DNA of 56,291 bases. Origin: Paraglaciecola marina (GTDB taxonomy: Bacteria > Pseudomonadota > Gammaproteobacteria > Enterobacterales > Alteromonadaceae). Position 1 is the stretch's first letter. Each line of letters begins with the position of its first letter. The notes below the pieces were generated by a model, which was not told the origin of the DNA, did no database searches, and was given only the letters and a program-made list of their open reading frames with translations. The DNA is taken from contig NZ_SAIS01000030.1 in NCBI RefSeq assembly GCF_004360155.1, positions 1-56,291 of the forward strand, written 5' to 3'. This document shows positions 26,606 to 35,201 of this stretch, one piece after another. The translations under genes and the position numbers were made by a program.

Positions 26606-29370
26606 TATACGGCCTCTAGTGTAATCAGTTGCTCTTGACCTACAGGCAATTTACTTGGCTTATGTTGAGTGATGAGTTGGCTTAGTTCAGATTTACATGA
26701 ACCGCAATTGGTACCACACTTTAAAGTGGCTCCTAAACCGTCCACACTACAATTACCTTGTTTAACTGCATCAATAATGGTGTTTTCACCCACTTTAAAG
26801 CAGCTACAAATTAACTTGCCCTGCTTAAAGCTTTCGTCAGGCTGTAAATTCAACAAGCCATGCAATTGCTCAAGATTAACATTCTGCTCACCAATTAAAC
26901 TGCTGATCCAGTTTTGGTCTAGCTCTAAAGAAGTATTAGTTGTGCCCATTGAAAGCACTAACTCCCCTTCACGTAACCCACAGGTACTGCTAAATACCTG
27001 ACTATTAGCCCCAATCCACTCCTCAAATAATGGGAAGTTATTGACTAGCCAAGTCCTTAGTGCAGTTAAATCTTTATTGGTAGCAAAACAAACTAGCGTC
27101 CCTTTCTCAAATGGAGTGGTAACAAAATATTCAAACGCTTGCTTAAGAAGTGTAATAGACAAGTTTTGCTGCACAAACAACTGTCCTTGATGAGCAAATT
27201 CTACTTTTTCAAGAGATACAGCAGCATGCTTTAGTTCTGGCTGCCCTGATATATCGTCATTAGCATCAGTATACAAAGCTGCAATATTTGAGCTAGAGCT
27301 ATTGCTTGCACTCCAATGGATTGGTGCAAACAACTCCCCCTGTCTTTGGTTATTGTCTATCTTAACTGGGAGGCAGACGGTTAAGTCTCCACTAGTTAAA
27401 TGAGCGGCATTAAGCTTTACAAGGTCATTGGCTTTTAAATTAAGCTTATCAGCATCTTTAGGATGTATAGCCAAATAAGGTCTGCCGATATGTGAAGTTA
27501 ACTCTGCGGTTTTTCCAGTACGAGTCATAGTATGCCATTGATCTCGAACACGACCACTGTTTAAAACAAACGGGAAATCGTCACAGGTTAATTGCTCAGG
27601 TGGCGTATAACTAGTACTTATAAATTGCGCTTTACCACTGTCAGTATAAAACTGACCATCTGTGAATAAACGCTTTGTACCCTTAGGTTGTTCAGCATTA
27701 CCACCTAGTGTTACAGGCCACTGGATGGGTTTTAAACGATTATAATCTTTGTCAGATAAGTTACATAACCCAGACAAATCTAAGTCCCGGGTACCATTAT
27801 TATTGAAAGAGGTTAATCCTGTATATTCAGCAAATATTTCGCTAGGTTTACTGAAATTAAAACCTGAATCAAAGCCCATTGCTTTGGCTACTTCACAGAT
27901 AATCTGCCAATCATGCTTGGCTTCACCCGTCGCAGGCATCAGGCCTCTCTGCCTTGATATACGCCTTTCAGTATTAGTTACTGTACCGTCTTTTTCAGAC
28001 CAGCCAGTAGCAGGCAATGCAATATGAGCATAATCTAAGGTATCATTTTTCTGCACACAATCTGAGACCACCACCAACTCACATTTAGCTAACGCATCAG
28101 CAACTTTTTGGCGGTTAGGCATGCTCACCATAGGGTTAGTAGCCATGATCCACACAGCCTTTACCTTGCCTTGATTAATGTCTTCAAACATATCTACGGC
28201 TTTCAAGCCTACTTTAGTTGGGATAGACGGCGAGTCCCAATAGGTCTGTACTGTGTGGCGGTGATCTGGATTATCAATATCCATATGACAAGCCAACATA
28301 TTTGCTAGTCCACCGACTTCACGACCACCCATAGCATTTGGCTGACCGGTTAATGAAAACGGTCCAGAGCCTTCCTTACCCATTTTGCCAGAGGCTAAAT
28401 GACAATTAATAATACTGTTAGCCTTATCAGTACCTGACGTGGACTGATTGACCCCCATACAATAAGCGGTAACCACCTTATCTGTGTGCAAAAAGAGTTG
28501 ATAGAAGTTGCTTAAATCAGACTCGGAGACATCACAGGTCTTAGCAGTTTCAATAAGGGTTGAAGTTTCACAAGACTCTAAAACACCATCAAAACCTTGA
28601 GTATAAGTATTGATGTAATCGCGATCTAAACCACCTTCACTCCACAAGTAATGGATTAAACCATTAAACAAAGCGACATCTGTTCCTGGTTTAATGGCCA
28701 AGTGCAGGTCAGCGAGTTCTGCACTGGCGGTGCGTCGAGGATCAACAATGACTACTTTCATATCAGGGCTGATTTTTTTAGCACGCTCTATACGTTGAAA
28801 CAGCACAGGGTGAGTCCAAGCTGCATTCGAGCCCACTAGCACCAATAACTCAGTTTGCTCTAAGTCTTCGTAACAACAGGGTACAGCATCAGCACCAAAC
28901 GCGCGCTTATAGGCAGCTACGGCTGATGACATGCATAAACGTGAATTAGTATCGATATTGGCGCTACCGATATACCCTTTCATTAATTTGTTAGCGACAT
29001 AATAATCTTCAGTTAATAACTGTCCTGAAACATAAAATGCAACAGAATCAGCGCCATGCTCAGCTATAACCTCATTAAATTTTTTGGCAACGTGCTCTAT
29101 AGCTTCTTCCCAACAGGCCTGCTCTCCCATTATGGTAGGAGTAAGCAAACGCCCTTCCGGTGAATTGGTCTCTAACAATTTACTGCCTTTAACACACAAT
29201 CGACCAAAGTTTGCTGGATGATCTGAGCTACCTGTAACTGAAGAAAAATTACCTTTTGTGTCAAGAGTCACATCCACACCACACCCCACCCCACAATAAG
29301 GGCAAGTTGTAGTCGCTAAAGATGCATTACAGACCTTTGCTTGTTCAACTTTAGACGGGCTAGTTGACAT
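26605..29370 (-). CDS. nasA: Assimilatory nitrate reductase catalytic subunit with C-terminal BFD-like domain
   Basis: 921 residues, molybdopterin oxidoreductase family. The N-terminal [4Fe-4S] site is Cys23, Cys26, Cys30 and Cys59 (TCPYCGVGCGVDV and GRLCVKG). The Mo-ligand Cys is probably Cys146 in NSRLCMSSAVAAYKRAFG, as in NapA/NasA enzymes. The molydopterin dinucleotide-binding domain runs from about residue 600 (FVLNSGRVRDQWHTMTRTG). The last 60 residues are a BFD-like [2Fe-2S] domain with four Cys (ICSCFKVGE and KCGTNCGSCKSEL). No twin-arginine signal is present, so the enzyme is cytoplasmic and assimilatory: nitrate to nitrite. It follows nirD by 2 bases and overlaps cobA. Confidence 0.93.
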   Translation of the reverse strand: MSTSPSKVEQAKVCNASLATTTCPYCGVGCGVDVTLDTKGNFSSVTGSSDHPANFGRLCVKGSKLLETNSPEGRLLTPTIMGEQACWEEAIEHVAKKFNEVIAEHGADSVAFYVSGQLLTEDYYVANKLMKGYIGSANIDTNSRLCMSSAVAAYKRAFGADAVPCCYEDLEQTELLVLVGSNAAWTHPVLFQRIERAKKISPDMKVVIVDPRRTASAELADLHLAIKPGTDVALFNGLIHYLWSEGGLDRDYINTYTQGFDGVLESCETSTLIETAKTCDVSESDLSNFYQLFLHTDKVVTAYCMGVNQSTSGTDKANSIINCHLASGKMGKEGSGPFSLTGQPNAMGGREVGGLANMLACHMDIDNPDHRHTVQTYWDSPSIPTKVGLKAVDMFEDINQGKVKAVWIMATNPMVSMPNRQKVADALAKCELVVVSDCVQKNDTLDYAHIALPATGWSEKDGTVTNTERRISRQRGLMPATGEAKHDWQIICEVAKAMGFDSGFNFSKPSEIFAEYTGLTSFNNNGTRDLDLSGLCNLSDKDYNRLKPIQWPVTLGGNAEQPKGTKRLFTDGQFYTDSGKAQFISTSYTPPEQLTCDDFPFVLNSGRVRDQWHTMTRTGKTAELTSHIGRPYLAIHPKDADKLNLKANDLVKLNAAHLTSGDLTVCLPVKIDNNQRQGELFAPIHWSASNSSSSNIAALYTDANDDISGQPELKHAAVSLEKVEFAHQGQLFVQQNLSITLLKQAFEYFVTTPFEKGTLVCFATNKDLTALRTWLVNNFPLFEEWIGANSQVFSSTCGLREGELVLSMGTTNTSLELDQNWISSLIGEQNVNLEQLHGLLNLQPDESFKQGKLICSCFKVGENTIIDAVKQGNCSVDGLGATLKCGTNCGSCKSELSQLITQHKPSKLPVGQEQLITLEAV

Positions 29371-29373
29371 AAA

Positions 29374-29721
29374 TTATTCTACCAACTGTAACTGCACTTG
29401 ATTTTGTTCAATACGAACAGGATAAACCTTTAACTTAACCTCTTGATCATCTAAACAAACACCCGTTTCTAAAGAGTATCTTTGTTTATATAACGGAGAA
29501 ACAATTACTGTACAGTCAGCAACTGAGCCGAGTAAACCACGATATAGCACATTAGCTTTACCAATAGGATCCCAGTTACTTACTGCAAAAACTTGTTCAT
29601 AATTTGCACTTTTTATTTTAAATAGGGCTATTTGTTGATCTTCAACTAAGGCACAAACTCCTGAATTAGCAACTAAATCAGCATCGCTACAAACGGTTAC
29701 CCAATTATTTAGTGTTGTCAT
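29374..29721 (-). CDS. nirD: Nitrite reductase [NAD(P)H] small subunit
   Basis: 115 residues, Rieske-like fold of the NirD family: LNNWVTVCSDADLVANSGVCALV at the start, QIALFKI, FAVSNWDPIGKANVLYRGLLG and SPLYKQRYSLETGVCLDD. As in other NirD proteins the Rieske iron ligands are not conserved, so it is probably a structural subunit of the siroheme nitrite reductase. It is 11 bases after nirB and 2 bases before nasA in the same operon. Confidence 0.92.
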   Translation of the reverse strand: MTTLNNWVTVCSDADLVANSGVCALVEDQQIALFKIKSANYEQVFAVSNWDPIGKANVLYRGLLGSVADCTVIVSPLYKQRYSLETGVCLDDQEVKLKVYPVRIEQNQVQLQLVE

Positions 29722-29732
29722 TGTTAAGCTCC

Positions 29733-32327
29733 TTAAACCAATTCTGTGGCAAGTTTTTCAACTTGTTCATCGCTAAGTTCCAGCTTTTCTTGTTCGGTAG
29801 CTGGGCGAATTTGCTCACGCTCTTCAACAAAAACGATGTTCATGTCTTTGTCATCACTATTTACAAATTGACGGAAACGTTTAAGGGATTGTTCACTTTC
29901 AATAGTTGTTTTCCACTCACACTGGTAGGTATCTTCAATGTGTTGCATTTGCGCTTCTAACTCATCACATATTCCTAGAGAGTCTTCAATAACCACTTGC
30001 TTAAGATAATCTAAACCACCTTCAAGATTTTCCATCCAAACTGAAGTACGTTGTAATCTGTCTGCTGTTTTCACGTAAAACATCAATACTCTGTCAATGT
30101 ATTTAACTAAGGTTTCTGAATCTAAGTCTGTGGCAAACAAATCAGCATGACGAGGTTTCATACCACCATTACCACAGACGTATAAGTTCCAACCGTTTTC
30201 AACTGCGATAACACCAATATCCTTACCCTGTGCTTCCGCACATTCACGGGTACAACCAGATACACCAAATTTAATTTTATGGGGAGCACGTAGACCTTTA
30301 TAACGGTTTTCTAAATCAACTGCTTTACCTACTGAATCTTGCACGCCGAAACGACACCAAGTGCTACCCACACAAGATTTAACGGTACGTAATGCTTTGG
30401 CGTAAGCGTGGCCAGTTTCAAGTCCAGCTGCGACTAATTTCGTCCAAATCCCTGGTAATTGGTCAACTCGGGCACCGAACAAATCGATCCGTGTGCCACC
30501 TGTTATTTTGGTATATAAGTTGTATTCTTTTGCAACCTGCCCAATAGCAATCAACTTATCGGGGGTGATTTCACCACCAGGAATACGGGGCACAACTGAA
30601 TAAGTCCCGTCTTTTTGCATATTTCCTAAATAAGTATCATTGGTATCCTGTAACGCAACGTGGCCTTTATCTTGTTCCAAAATAAAGTCATTCCATACAG
30701 AGGCGAATATTGAACCCGCAGCTGGTTTACAGATTTCACACCCTAATCCCGTACCATGTTTATCTAATAACTCATCAAAAGTCTTGATACCGCCTACCTT
30801 TATTAAGTGAAACAATTCTTGGCGCGAATAAGCGAAATGTTCACATATGTCCTTTTTTACTTCTACTCCTCGCTTTTCAAGTTCGCAATCAACCACAGAC
30901 TTAAGTAGAGCTGCACAACCGCCGCAACCTGTGCCAGCTTTGGTACAAGATTTTACAGAGCTCACATCACATGCACCTTGGTCAACAGACTCAATAATGT
31001 CGCCTTTTGAAACGTTATGGCATGAACAAATAGTAGCAGTGTCTGGAAGGGCATCCGGTCCTAACCCGGCTGGCGTATCACCAGTTGAAGGTAAAATTAA
31101 ACTTTCTGGGTTAGCAGGTAAATCGATGTCATTTAGAGCATATTGCAATAAGGTATCGTAATCACTGGTATCGCCAATCAATACAGAGCCAAGTAGTTTC
31201 TTCTGTTCGGCATCAACAACTATCTTTTTATACACTTCTTCAGGTTGGTTTTCGTAGGTGTAACATAGCGCACCTTCAGTTTTAGCGTGGGCATCACCAA
31301 TTGAGCCTACTTCTACGCCCATTAGCTTGAGCTTGGTACTCATATCGGCACCTTGGAAAGTCAAATCTCCGCCTATGATATGGCTCGCTGCAGCTCTTGC
31401 CATGGTGTAACCAGGCGCAACTAATCCGAAGATAAAGTTATTCCATAGGGCACACTCACCTATTGCATAAATATCGGCATCGCTAGTTAAACATTGATCA
31501 TTAACCACTATGCCACCACGAGGACCAATCTCAATATCAAACTCTCTGGCTAAGGCATCAGATGGACGAATACCCGCGGAGAATAAAATCATATCGGTTT
31601 CTAAATCAGTTCCATCTACAAACACCATTTTATAACGGCATACGTCACCTTTCTCAATAACCTGGGTAGCTTTTTGGGTATGTACTTGCACCCCTAAATT
31701 TTCAATCTTGCTACGTAATAAACGACCACCACCGGCATCAACTTGTACCGCCATCAACTGAGGTGCAAATTCTACAACGTGCGTCTGTAAACCAGCTTCT
31801 TTAAGGGCATTGGCTGCTTCTAAACCTAACAAGCCACCACCTACTACCACACCTACTTTGCTAACAGCAGATGACGCACTAATGTTTTCTAAATCTTCAA
31901 TGGTTCTGTAAACTAAACAATGGGGTTGGTCGTTCCCAGGGATAGGCGGTACAAATGGGTAAGAACCAGTAGATAATACTAATTTTTCATATTCAAAAAC
32001 ATCACCTGATTCAGTGGTAACGGTTTTAGCAAGTTTATTAATGTTGATAACCTTGGCGTTCAACTTAAACTTTATATTACTTAGCTCATAGTATTCTGGC
32101 GTTGTTAGGGCAAGTTCGTCAGCGGTTTTACCGCTAAAGTACTCTGATAAATGCACACGGTCGTATGCCAACCTTGGCTCGGCTGATAAAACCGTTACGT
32201 CTATCTGAGTATCATCAGCTTTATTCGCCTTGATTAACTCATCAACAAAGTAATGACCTACCATGCCATTACCTACCACCACTACTCGCATTTTTTGTGC
32301 GTCATTTGCATTTATCAAACTTGACAT
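29733..32327 (-). CDS. nirB: Nitrite reductase [NAD(P)H] large subunit
   Basis: About 864 residues from the ATG at 32327, which has the ribosome binding site AGAGGTGA seven bases before it; the frame is open further upstream, but that part is the untranslated leader. Domains in order: FAD/NAD(P)H oxidoreductase (VVVVGNGMVGHYFVDEL; VGVVVGGGLLGLEAANAL), BFD-type [2Fe-2S] regions (ICSCHNVSKGD; CTKAGTGCGGCAALL), sulfite/nitrite reductase ferredoxin-like half domain, and the siroheme/[4Fe-4S] domain (SCVGSTWCRFG and GVSGCTRECAEAQGKDIG). It reduces nitrite to ammonium in the cytoplasm. First gene of nirB-nirD-nasA-cobA, with a sigma-54-type promoter and a leader terminator upstream. NAD(P)H and siroheme links fit cobA in the operon. 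Confidence 0.95.
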   Translation of the reverse strand: MSSLINANDAQKMRVVVVGNGMVGHYFVDELIKANKADDTQIDVTVLSAEPRLAYDRVHLSEYFSGKTADELALTTPEYYELSNIKFKLNAKVININKLAKTVTTESGDVFEYEKLVLSTGSYPFVPPIPGNDQPHCLVYRTIEDLENISASSAVSKVGVVVGGGLLGLEAANALKEAGLQTHVVEFAPQLMAVQVDAGGGRLLRSKIENLGVQVHTQKATQVIEKGDVCRYKMVFVDGTDLETDMILFSAGIRPSDALAREFDIEIGPRGGIVVNDQCLTSDADIYAIGECALWNNFIFGLVAPGYTMARAAASHIIGGDLTFQGADMSTKLKLMGVEVGSIGDAHAKTEGALCYTYENQPEEVYKKIVVDAEQKKLLGSVLIGDTSDYDTLLQYALNDIDLPANPESLILPSTGDTPAGLGPDALPDTATICSCHNVSKGDIIESVDQGACDVSSVKSCTKAGTGCGGCAALLKSVVDCELEKRGVEVKKDICEHFAYSRQELFHLIKVGGIKTFDELLDKHGTGLGCEICKPAAGSIFASVWNDFILEQDKGHVALQDTNDTYLGNMQKDGTYSVVPRIPGGEITPDKLIAIGQVAKEYNLYTKITGGTRIDLFGARVDQLPGIWTKLVAAGLETGHAYAKALRTVKSCVGSTWCRFGVQDSVGKAVDLENRYKGLRAPHKIKFGVSGCTRECAEAQGKDIGVIAVENGWNLYVCGNGGMKPRHADLFATDLDSETLVKYIDRVLMFYVKTADRLQRTSVWMENLEGGLDYLKQVVIEDSLGICDELEAQMQHIEDTYQCEWKTTIESEQSLKRFRQFVNSDDKDMNIVFVEEREQIRPATEQEKLELSDEQVEKLATELV

Positions 32328-32355
32328 TGGGTCACCTCTGGCCTTTTTTTGAAGC

Positions 32356-32399
32356 AAAAAAAAACCCACTAAATTCATCAAATTTGACGAATTTGTGGG
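32356..32399 (-). terminator. Leader terminator (attenuator) before nirB
   Basis: Read leftward, a hairpin starting CCCAC (32399-32395) and ending GTGGG (32369-32365) has a stem of about 17 pairs with one bulge and one G-U pair, followed directly by nine Ts (32364-32356). It lies between the -24/-12 promoter and the nirB start, 28 bases before the ATG, so it must be passed for the operon to be expressed. Two small hairpins precede it: GCTTT/AAAGC (32438-32424) and TTGC/GCAA with a six-base loop (32417-32404). Confidence 0.85.
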
Positions 32400-32473
32400 C
32401 TTCTTTGCCGATTTGCAATTACACGCTTTTATGTAAAGCAAACGAATTTAAATTAATTTTATAATTTTTACTA

Positions 32474-32490
32474 AGCATTAAGAATGCCAA
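32474..32490 (-). promoter_or_regulatory. Sigma-54 (-24/-12) promoter of the nir-nas operon
   Basis: Read leftward, TTGGCATTCTTAATGCT has the invariant GG and GC ten bases apart and matches the RpoN consensus TTGGCAC-N5-TTGCW at most other positions. Transcription would begin near 32463, giving a leader of about 136 bases that contains the attenuator. The position fits nitrogen-limited expression of nitrate assimilation. Confidence 0.8.
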
Positions 32491-32571
32491 CTTTTATAAC
32501 TATAAAAAACAACAGCTTATAAAAATCCGCTCCATTAAATGAAGCAATATTTCTGACAACATAGTGCAATA

Positions 32572-32586
32572 GCACCATATTGGCGC
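32572..32586. promoter_or_regulatory. NtrC-like enhancer site
   Basis: GCACCATATTGGCGC is a near-perfect dyad. It differs from the NtrC pattern GCAC-N7-GTGC at one base. Its centre is about 116 bases before the predicted sigma-54 start, a normal enhancer distance. A matching half-site TTGGCGCA is repeated at 32657-32664. The 401-base gap 32328-32728 thus holds the nir-nas control region and, to its right, the start region of the TraB/GumN gene. Confidence 0.65.
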
Positions 32587-32728
32587 ACAAAAAGTGCGGG
32601 TATTAATAAACAGCATTTACTAAGAATATAGTTATTCAAGAAGTTGCTCATTTGAGTTGGCGCATGGGCAATAAAAACAGTATTCTCTTGCAACAACAAA
32701 ATACATGAGCCATCGGGCATAACTTTAC

Positions 32729-33589
32729 ATGACGTTTATTAGAACCTTATTTAGCATCTCTTTACTCCTATTCACATTCAATACTCACGCTGCATCGGTT
32801 TGGAAAGTTTCATCAAAAACTCACAGTTTATATATTGGGGGGACTATTCATATATTAACCCCTGATGACTACCCATTACCCAAAGAATATGACATTGCTT
32901 ACCAAAACAGTAATAAGTTGGTATTTGAAACAGATATGGTGGCCGTTAGCCAAGCTGAATTTGCACAGAAAATGATGAGCTTAATGACATACAGTGATGG
33001 TACAACCATAGATAAAGTATTAGATGCAGATACCTATCAAGCACTAGTGGTATTTTTATCATCAAAAGGCGTACCTATTCAAGCATTGGCTGCTTATAAA
33101 CCTGGCATGATAGCTATTACACTGAGCTTGATGGAACTCAATGCCATGGGTTACACCAGTGAAGGGGTCGATGTATTTTATTCAAAAATGGCAACTACGA
33201 ACAATAAACCACAAGCCTGGCTTGAAACACCAGATGAACAATTGCAATTCTTAGCTAATATGGGAAATGAAGATCCAAGTGCAATGATTGATTACACCCT
33301 TAAAGATATTGCAACTATGGAAGAAACCTTTGGTAAGCTTCACAAAGCTTGGTTTAAAGGCGATATGTCAGCTATGGCAGATGTGGGGATCACGCCATTT
33401 AAAGCTGATTACCCTGGCATTTACGATGACCTAATTGCCACCCGCAATAATAACTGGCTACCCCAAATAGTCAGTATGCTAGATGACGAGCCTAAAGAAT
33501 TAATTTTGGTTGGTGCACTTCATTTATCTGGTCCTGATGGCGTCTTAGCTAAATTAAAAGCTAAAGGCTATTCGGTTGAACAACTGTAA
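32729..33589 (+). CDS. TraB/GumN family protein
   Basis: 286 residues with a signal peptide ending after THAA. The mature protein starts SVWKVSSKTHSLYIGGTIHIL, the first conserved GumN/TraB motif, and ends with LILVGALHLSGPDGVLAKLKAKGY, the second; both contain a Gly-x-x-His (GGTIH; GALH). The family resembles the Tiki/TraB metal-dependent protease-like fold with these His residues as ligands; the role of the bacterial proteins is mostly unknown. It diverges from nirB and converges with the PepSY gene, 1 base apart. Confidence 0.85.
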   Translation: MTFIRTLFSISLLLFTFNTHAASVWKVSSKTHSLYIGGTIHILTPDDYPLPKEYDIAYQNSNKLVFETDMVAVSQAEFAQKMMSLMTYSDGTTIDKVLDADTYQALVVFLSSKGVPIQALAAYKPGMIAITLSLMELNAMGYTSEGVDVFYSKMATTNNKPQAWLETPDEQLQFLANMGNEDPSAMIDYTLKDIATMEETFGKLHKAWFKGDMSAMADVGITPFKADYPGIYDDLIATRNNNWLPQIVSMLDDEPKELILVGALHLSGPDGVLAKLKAKGYSVEQL

Positions 33590-33590
33590 T

Positions 33591-34853
33591 TCAGTGAATT
33601 GGCAGTTCTGGAATTACTAAACCGAAGCACACTAATATTAATAAGATACTTGGCCATTTCAGCCAGAGGTAATGATGCCATAACACCTTCATGATGTTAT
33701 GGCTTTGGTTTCCTGGTAACTTGATCATCTGCTTTAAACGAAGTCCATACATGTACACGCCTGATATACCTAATCCTGTTAATATACTTCCAAATACAAA
33801 CCATATATAACGACTTTTCCAGCCCCAAACGCGCCCCATATGTAACGGGTCTGCCGCTTCAGACACCCTAAAATGCCAATTTAACTGCTGCGCTTGTCTA
33901 CCTGCTATAAAATCACCATTAACGGCGTCAAACTCTTGCTTGTTAGCTCGACCTCTCACTAGCCATGCTTTATTTTGCCCTTCAATACCTAACAGGTAAG
34001 GAGGCGTTTTAGACCATGTTAGTTCTTCTATAAGATAGTCTGGGTGGCTTTCATGAATTGTCTCTATCGCTTTGTTTACCGCTACTGGGGAGTACTTATT
34101 TAAAATTACTTGAGTATTGCTTTCTAAAGTATGTACTTTTGAATTGTAAAGTTTTGGGTATTTAATGCCCCCTCCCCACTGTTCAACAACATACCAAGTG
34201 CCTGTTACTGCAATTAGCAAAACAAACCATAGACACCAAAGCCCAGAAAATTTATGCAGGTCACTCCAAAATTTACGCTTTTTGGCAGCCACAACTCTTG
34301 GGTTGTTTGACATTTCAACAGTATAAAAAGGCTGATATTTAGGGAGTGTAAAAAAGCGCTTCCACCAATTTTTATAACTATACAACCCTGAAATCAATAG
34401 CGTCAGTAATGCAAACGCACACATCCCAACTATGCTAACGCCAACTTTAACAGGCAACATCATATGTCGATGCACTTGCCGAAAAAAGCGCTGCCAATTA
34501 AACCTAGCGCCTGTCCCTTGTACTTCGGCTGTTTTAGCATCTAAATAGATATAGAACCGTTCACCTTTCGTATTTAGCGCCATGGCTTTTACATTATGCC
34601 AAGCGGGATTAGGGCGTTCGATGCTTTGAAATGTAGCATATGGAAAAGCACGAGTGGCCGAAACCATTAAATCTGCCCATGGTAATTTTTGCTCTTCTGA
34701 AAGCATAGAATTACCCCTAATGGCGCTATTCGTTAACCAGTCTAATTCTTTAGAAATAGTCGCCAATGTTCCTGTAAACATCACAAAAACTAATAAAATG
34801 CTCAGTTGAAAGCCCACCCAATGATGTAAGTTAAACCATTGCCTTTGCTTCAT
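33591..34853 (-). CDS. PepSY-associated transmembrane protein
   Basis: 420 residues with four membrane helices: one near residue 15-32 (HHWVGFQLSILLVFVMFTG), a pair near 145-165 and 205-225 (GLWCLWFVLLIAVTGTWYV), and one near the C-terminus, with periplasmic PepSY-type stretches between. The conserved His residues before the first helix (LHHW) and in the later helices (LHKFSG; LHMGRVWG) are typical of PepSY_TM/PiuB-like proteins, often linked to siderophore or haem reduction. No clear Fur box is visible before it, so iron control cannot be claimed. A structured element lies 45-110 bases upstream. Confidence 0.82.
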   Translation of the reverse strand: MKQRQWFNLHHWVGFQLSILLVFVMFTGTLATISKELDWLTNSAIRGNSMLSEEQKLPWADLMVSATRAFPYATFQSIERPNPAWHNVKAMALNTKGERFYIYLDAKTAEVQGTGARFNWQRFFRQVHRHMMLPVKVGVSIVGMCAFALLTLLISGLYSYKNWWKRFFTLPKYQPFYTVEMSNNPRVVAAKKRKFWSDLHKFSGLWCLWFVLLIAVTGTWYVVEQWGGGIKYPKLYNSKVHTLESNTQVILNKYSPVAVNKAIETIHESHPDYLIEELTWSKTPPYLLGIEGQNKAWLVRGRANKQEFDAVNGDFIAGRQAQQLNWHFRVSEAADPLHMGRVWGWKSRYIWFVFGSILTGLGISGVYMYGLRLKQMIKLPGNQSHNIMKVLWHHYLWLKWPSILLILVCFGLVIPELPIH

Positions 34854-34897
34854 CTTGATATACCTAGGGACATGACTACCTTTAAAAATTGAAAACG

Positions 34898-34966
34898 AAG
34901 CTTAACAACGAGCTTTTAGGGAGATATCTTGAAAGTATCCATCACTTTCACTAAAGCTCCTCGGAG
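34898..34966. other. Structured intergenic element upstream of the PepSY gene
   Basis: In the 348-base gap 34854-35201, GAGCTTTTAG (34910-34919) pairs with CTAAAGCTC (34951-34959) with one bulge. Inside it GAAAGT (34931-34936) pairs exactly with ACTTTC (34944-34949). Competing pairings use AAGCT at 34898 and GGAG at 34963. No T run follows on either strand, so it is not an ordinary terminator. The rest of the gap shows nothing I can name. Confidence 0.4.
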
Positions 34967-35201
34967 TAAAACAAAGTAACTACAATAGGTTCAATTTTCC
35001 AAGTATTTTTACTTTAAACATACACTTACTGGCTAGCATTAAAATCGAGGGAATAGTAATTACGAAGATTTATAATTACAAGTTATTGATTAAAGCCGCC
35101 CTAAAAAATGCATAATAAACACTTTGAAAATAGCTATCTCTCCCAGCTGATTTTTGCGATAGTAATGCCATGTTACACCTTAGATAAATTAAGATTTAAA
35201 A

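Noticed and set aside
32404-32440. Canonical ANTAR two-hexaloop antiterminator before nirB
   Set aside because: The second hairpin has a six-base loop but AAATCG lacks G at position 4, and the first has a five-base loop. I report a regulated terminator but not a named antiterminator.
32535-32720. A 61-residue leftward ORF upstream of nirB
   Set aside because: It overlaps the NtrC-like dyad and enhancer region, has no ribosome binding site or recognisable family, and its residues (many Cys and Ile from A+T-rich DNA) look random.
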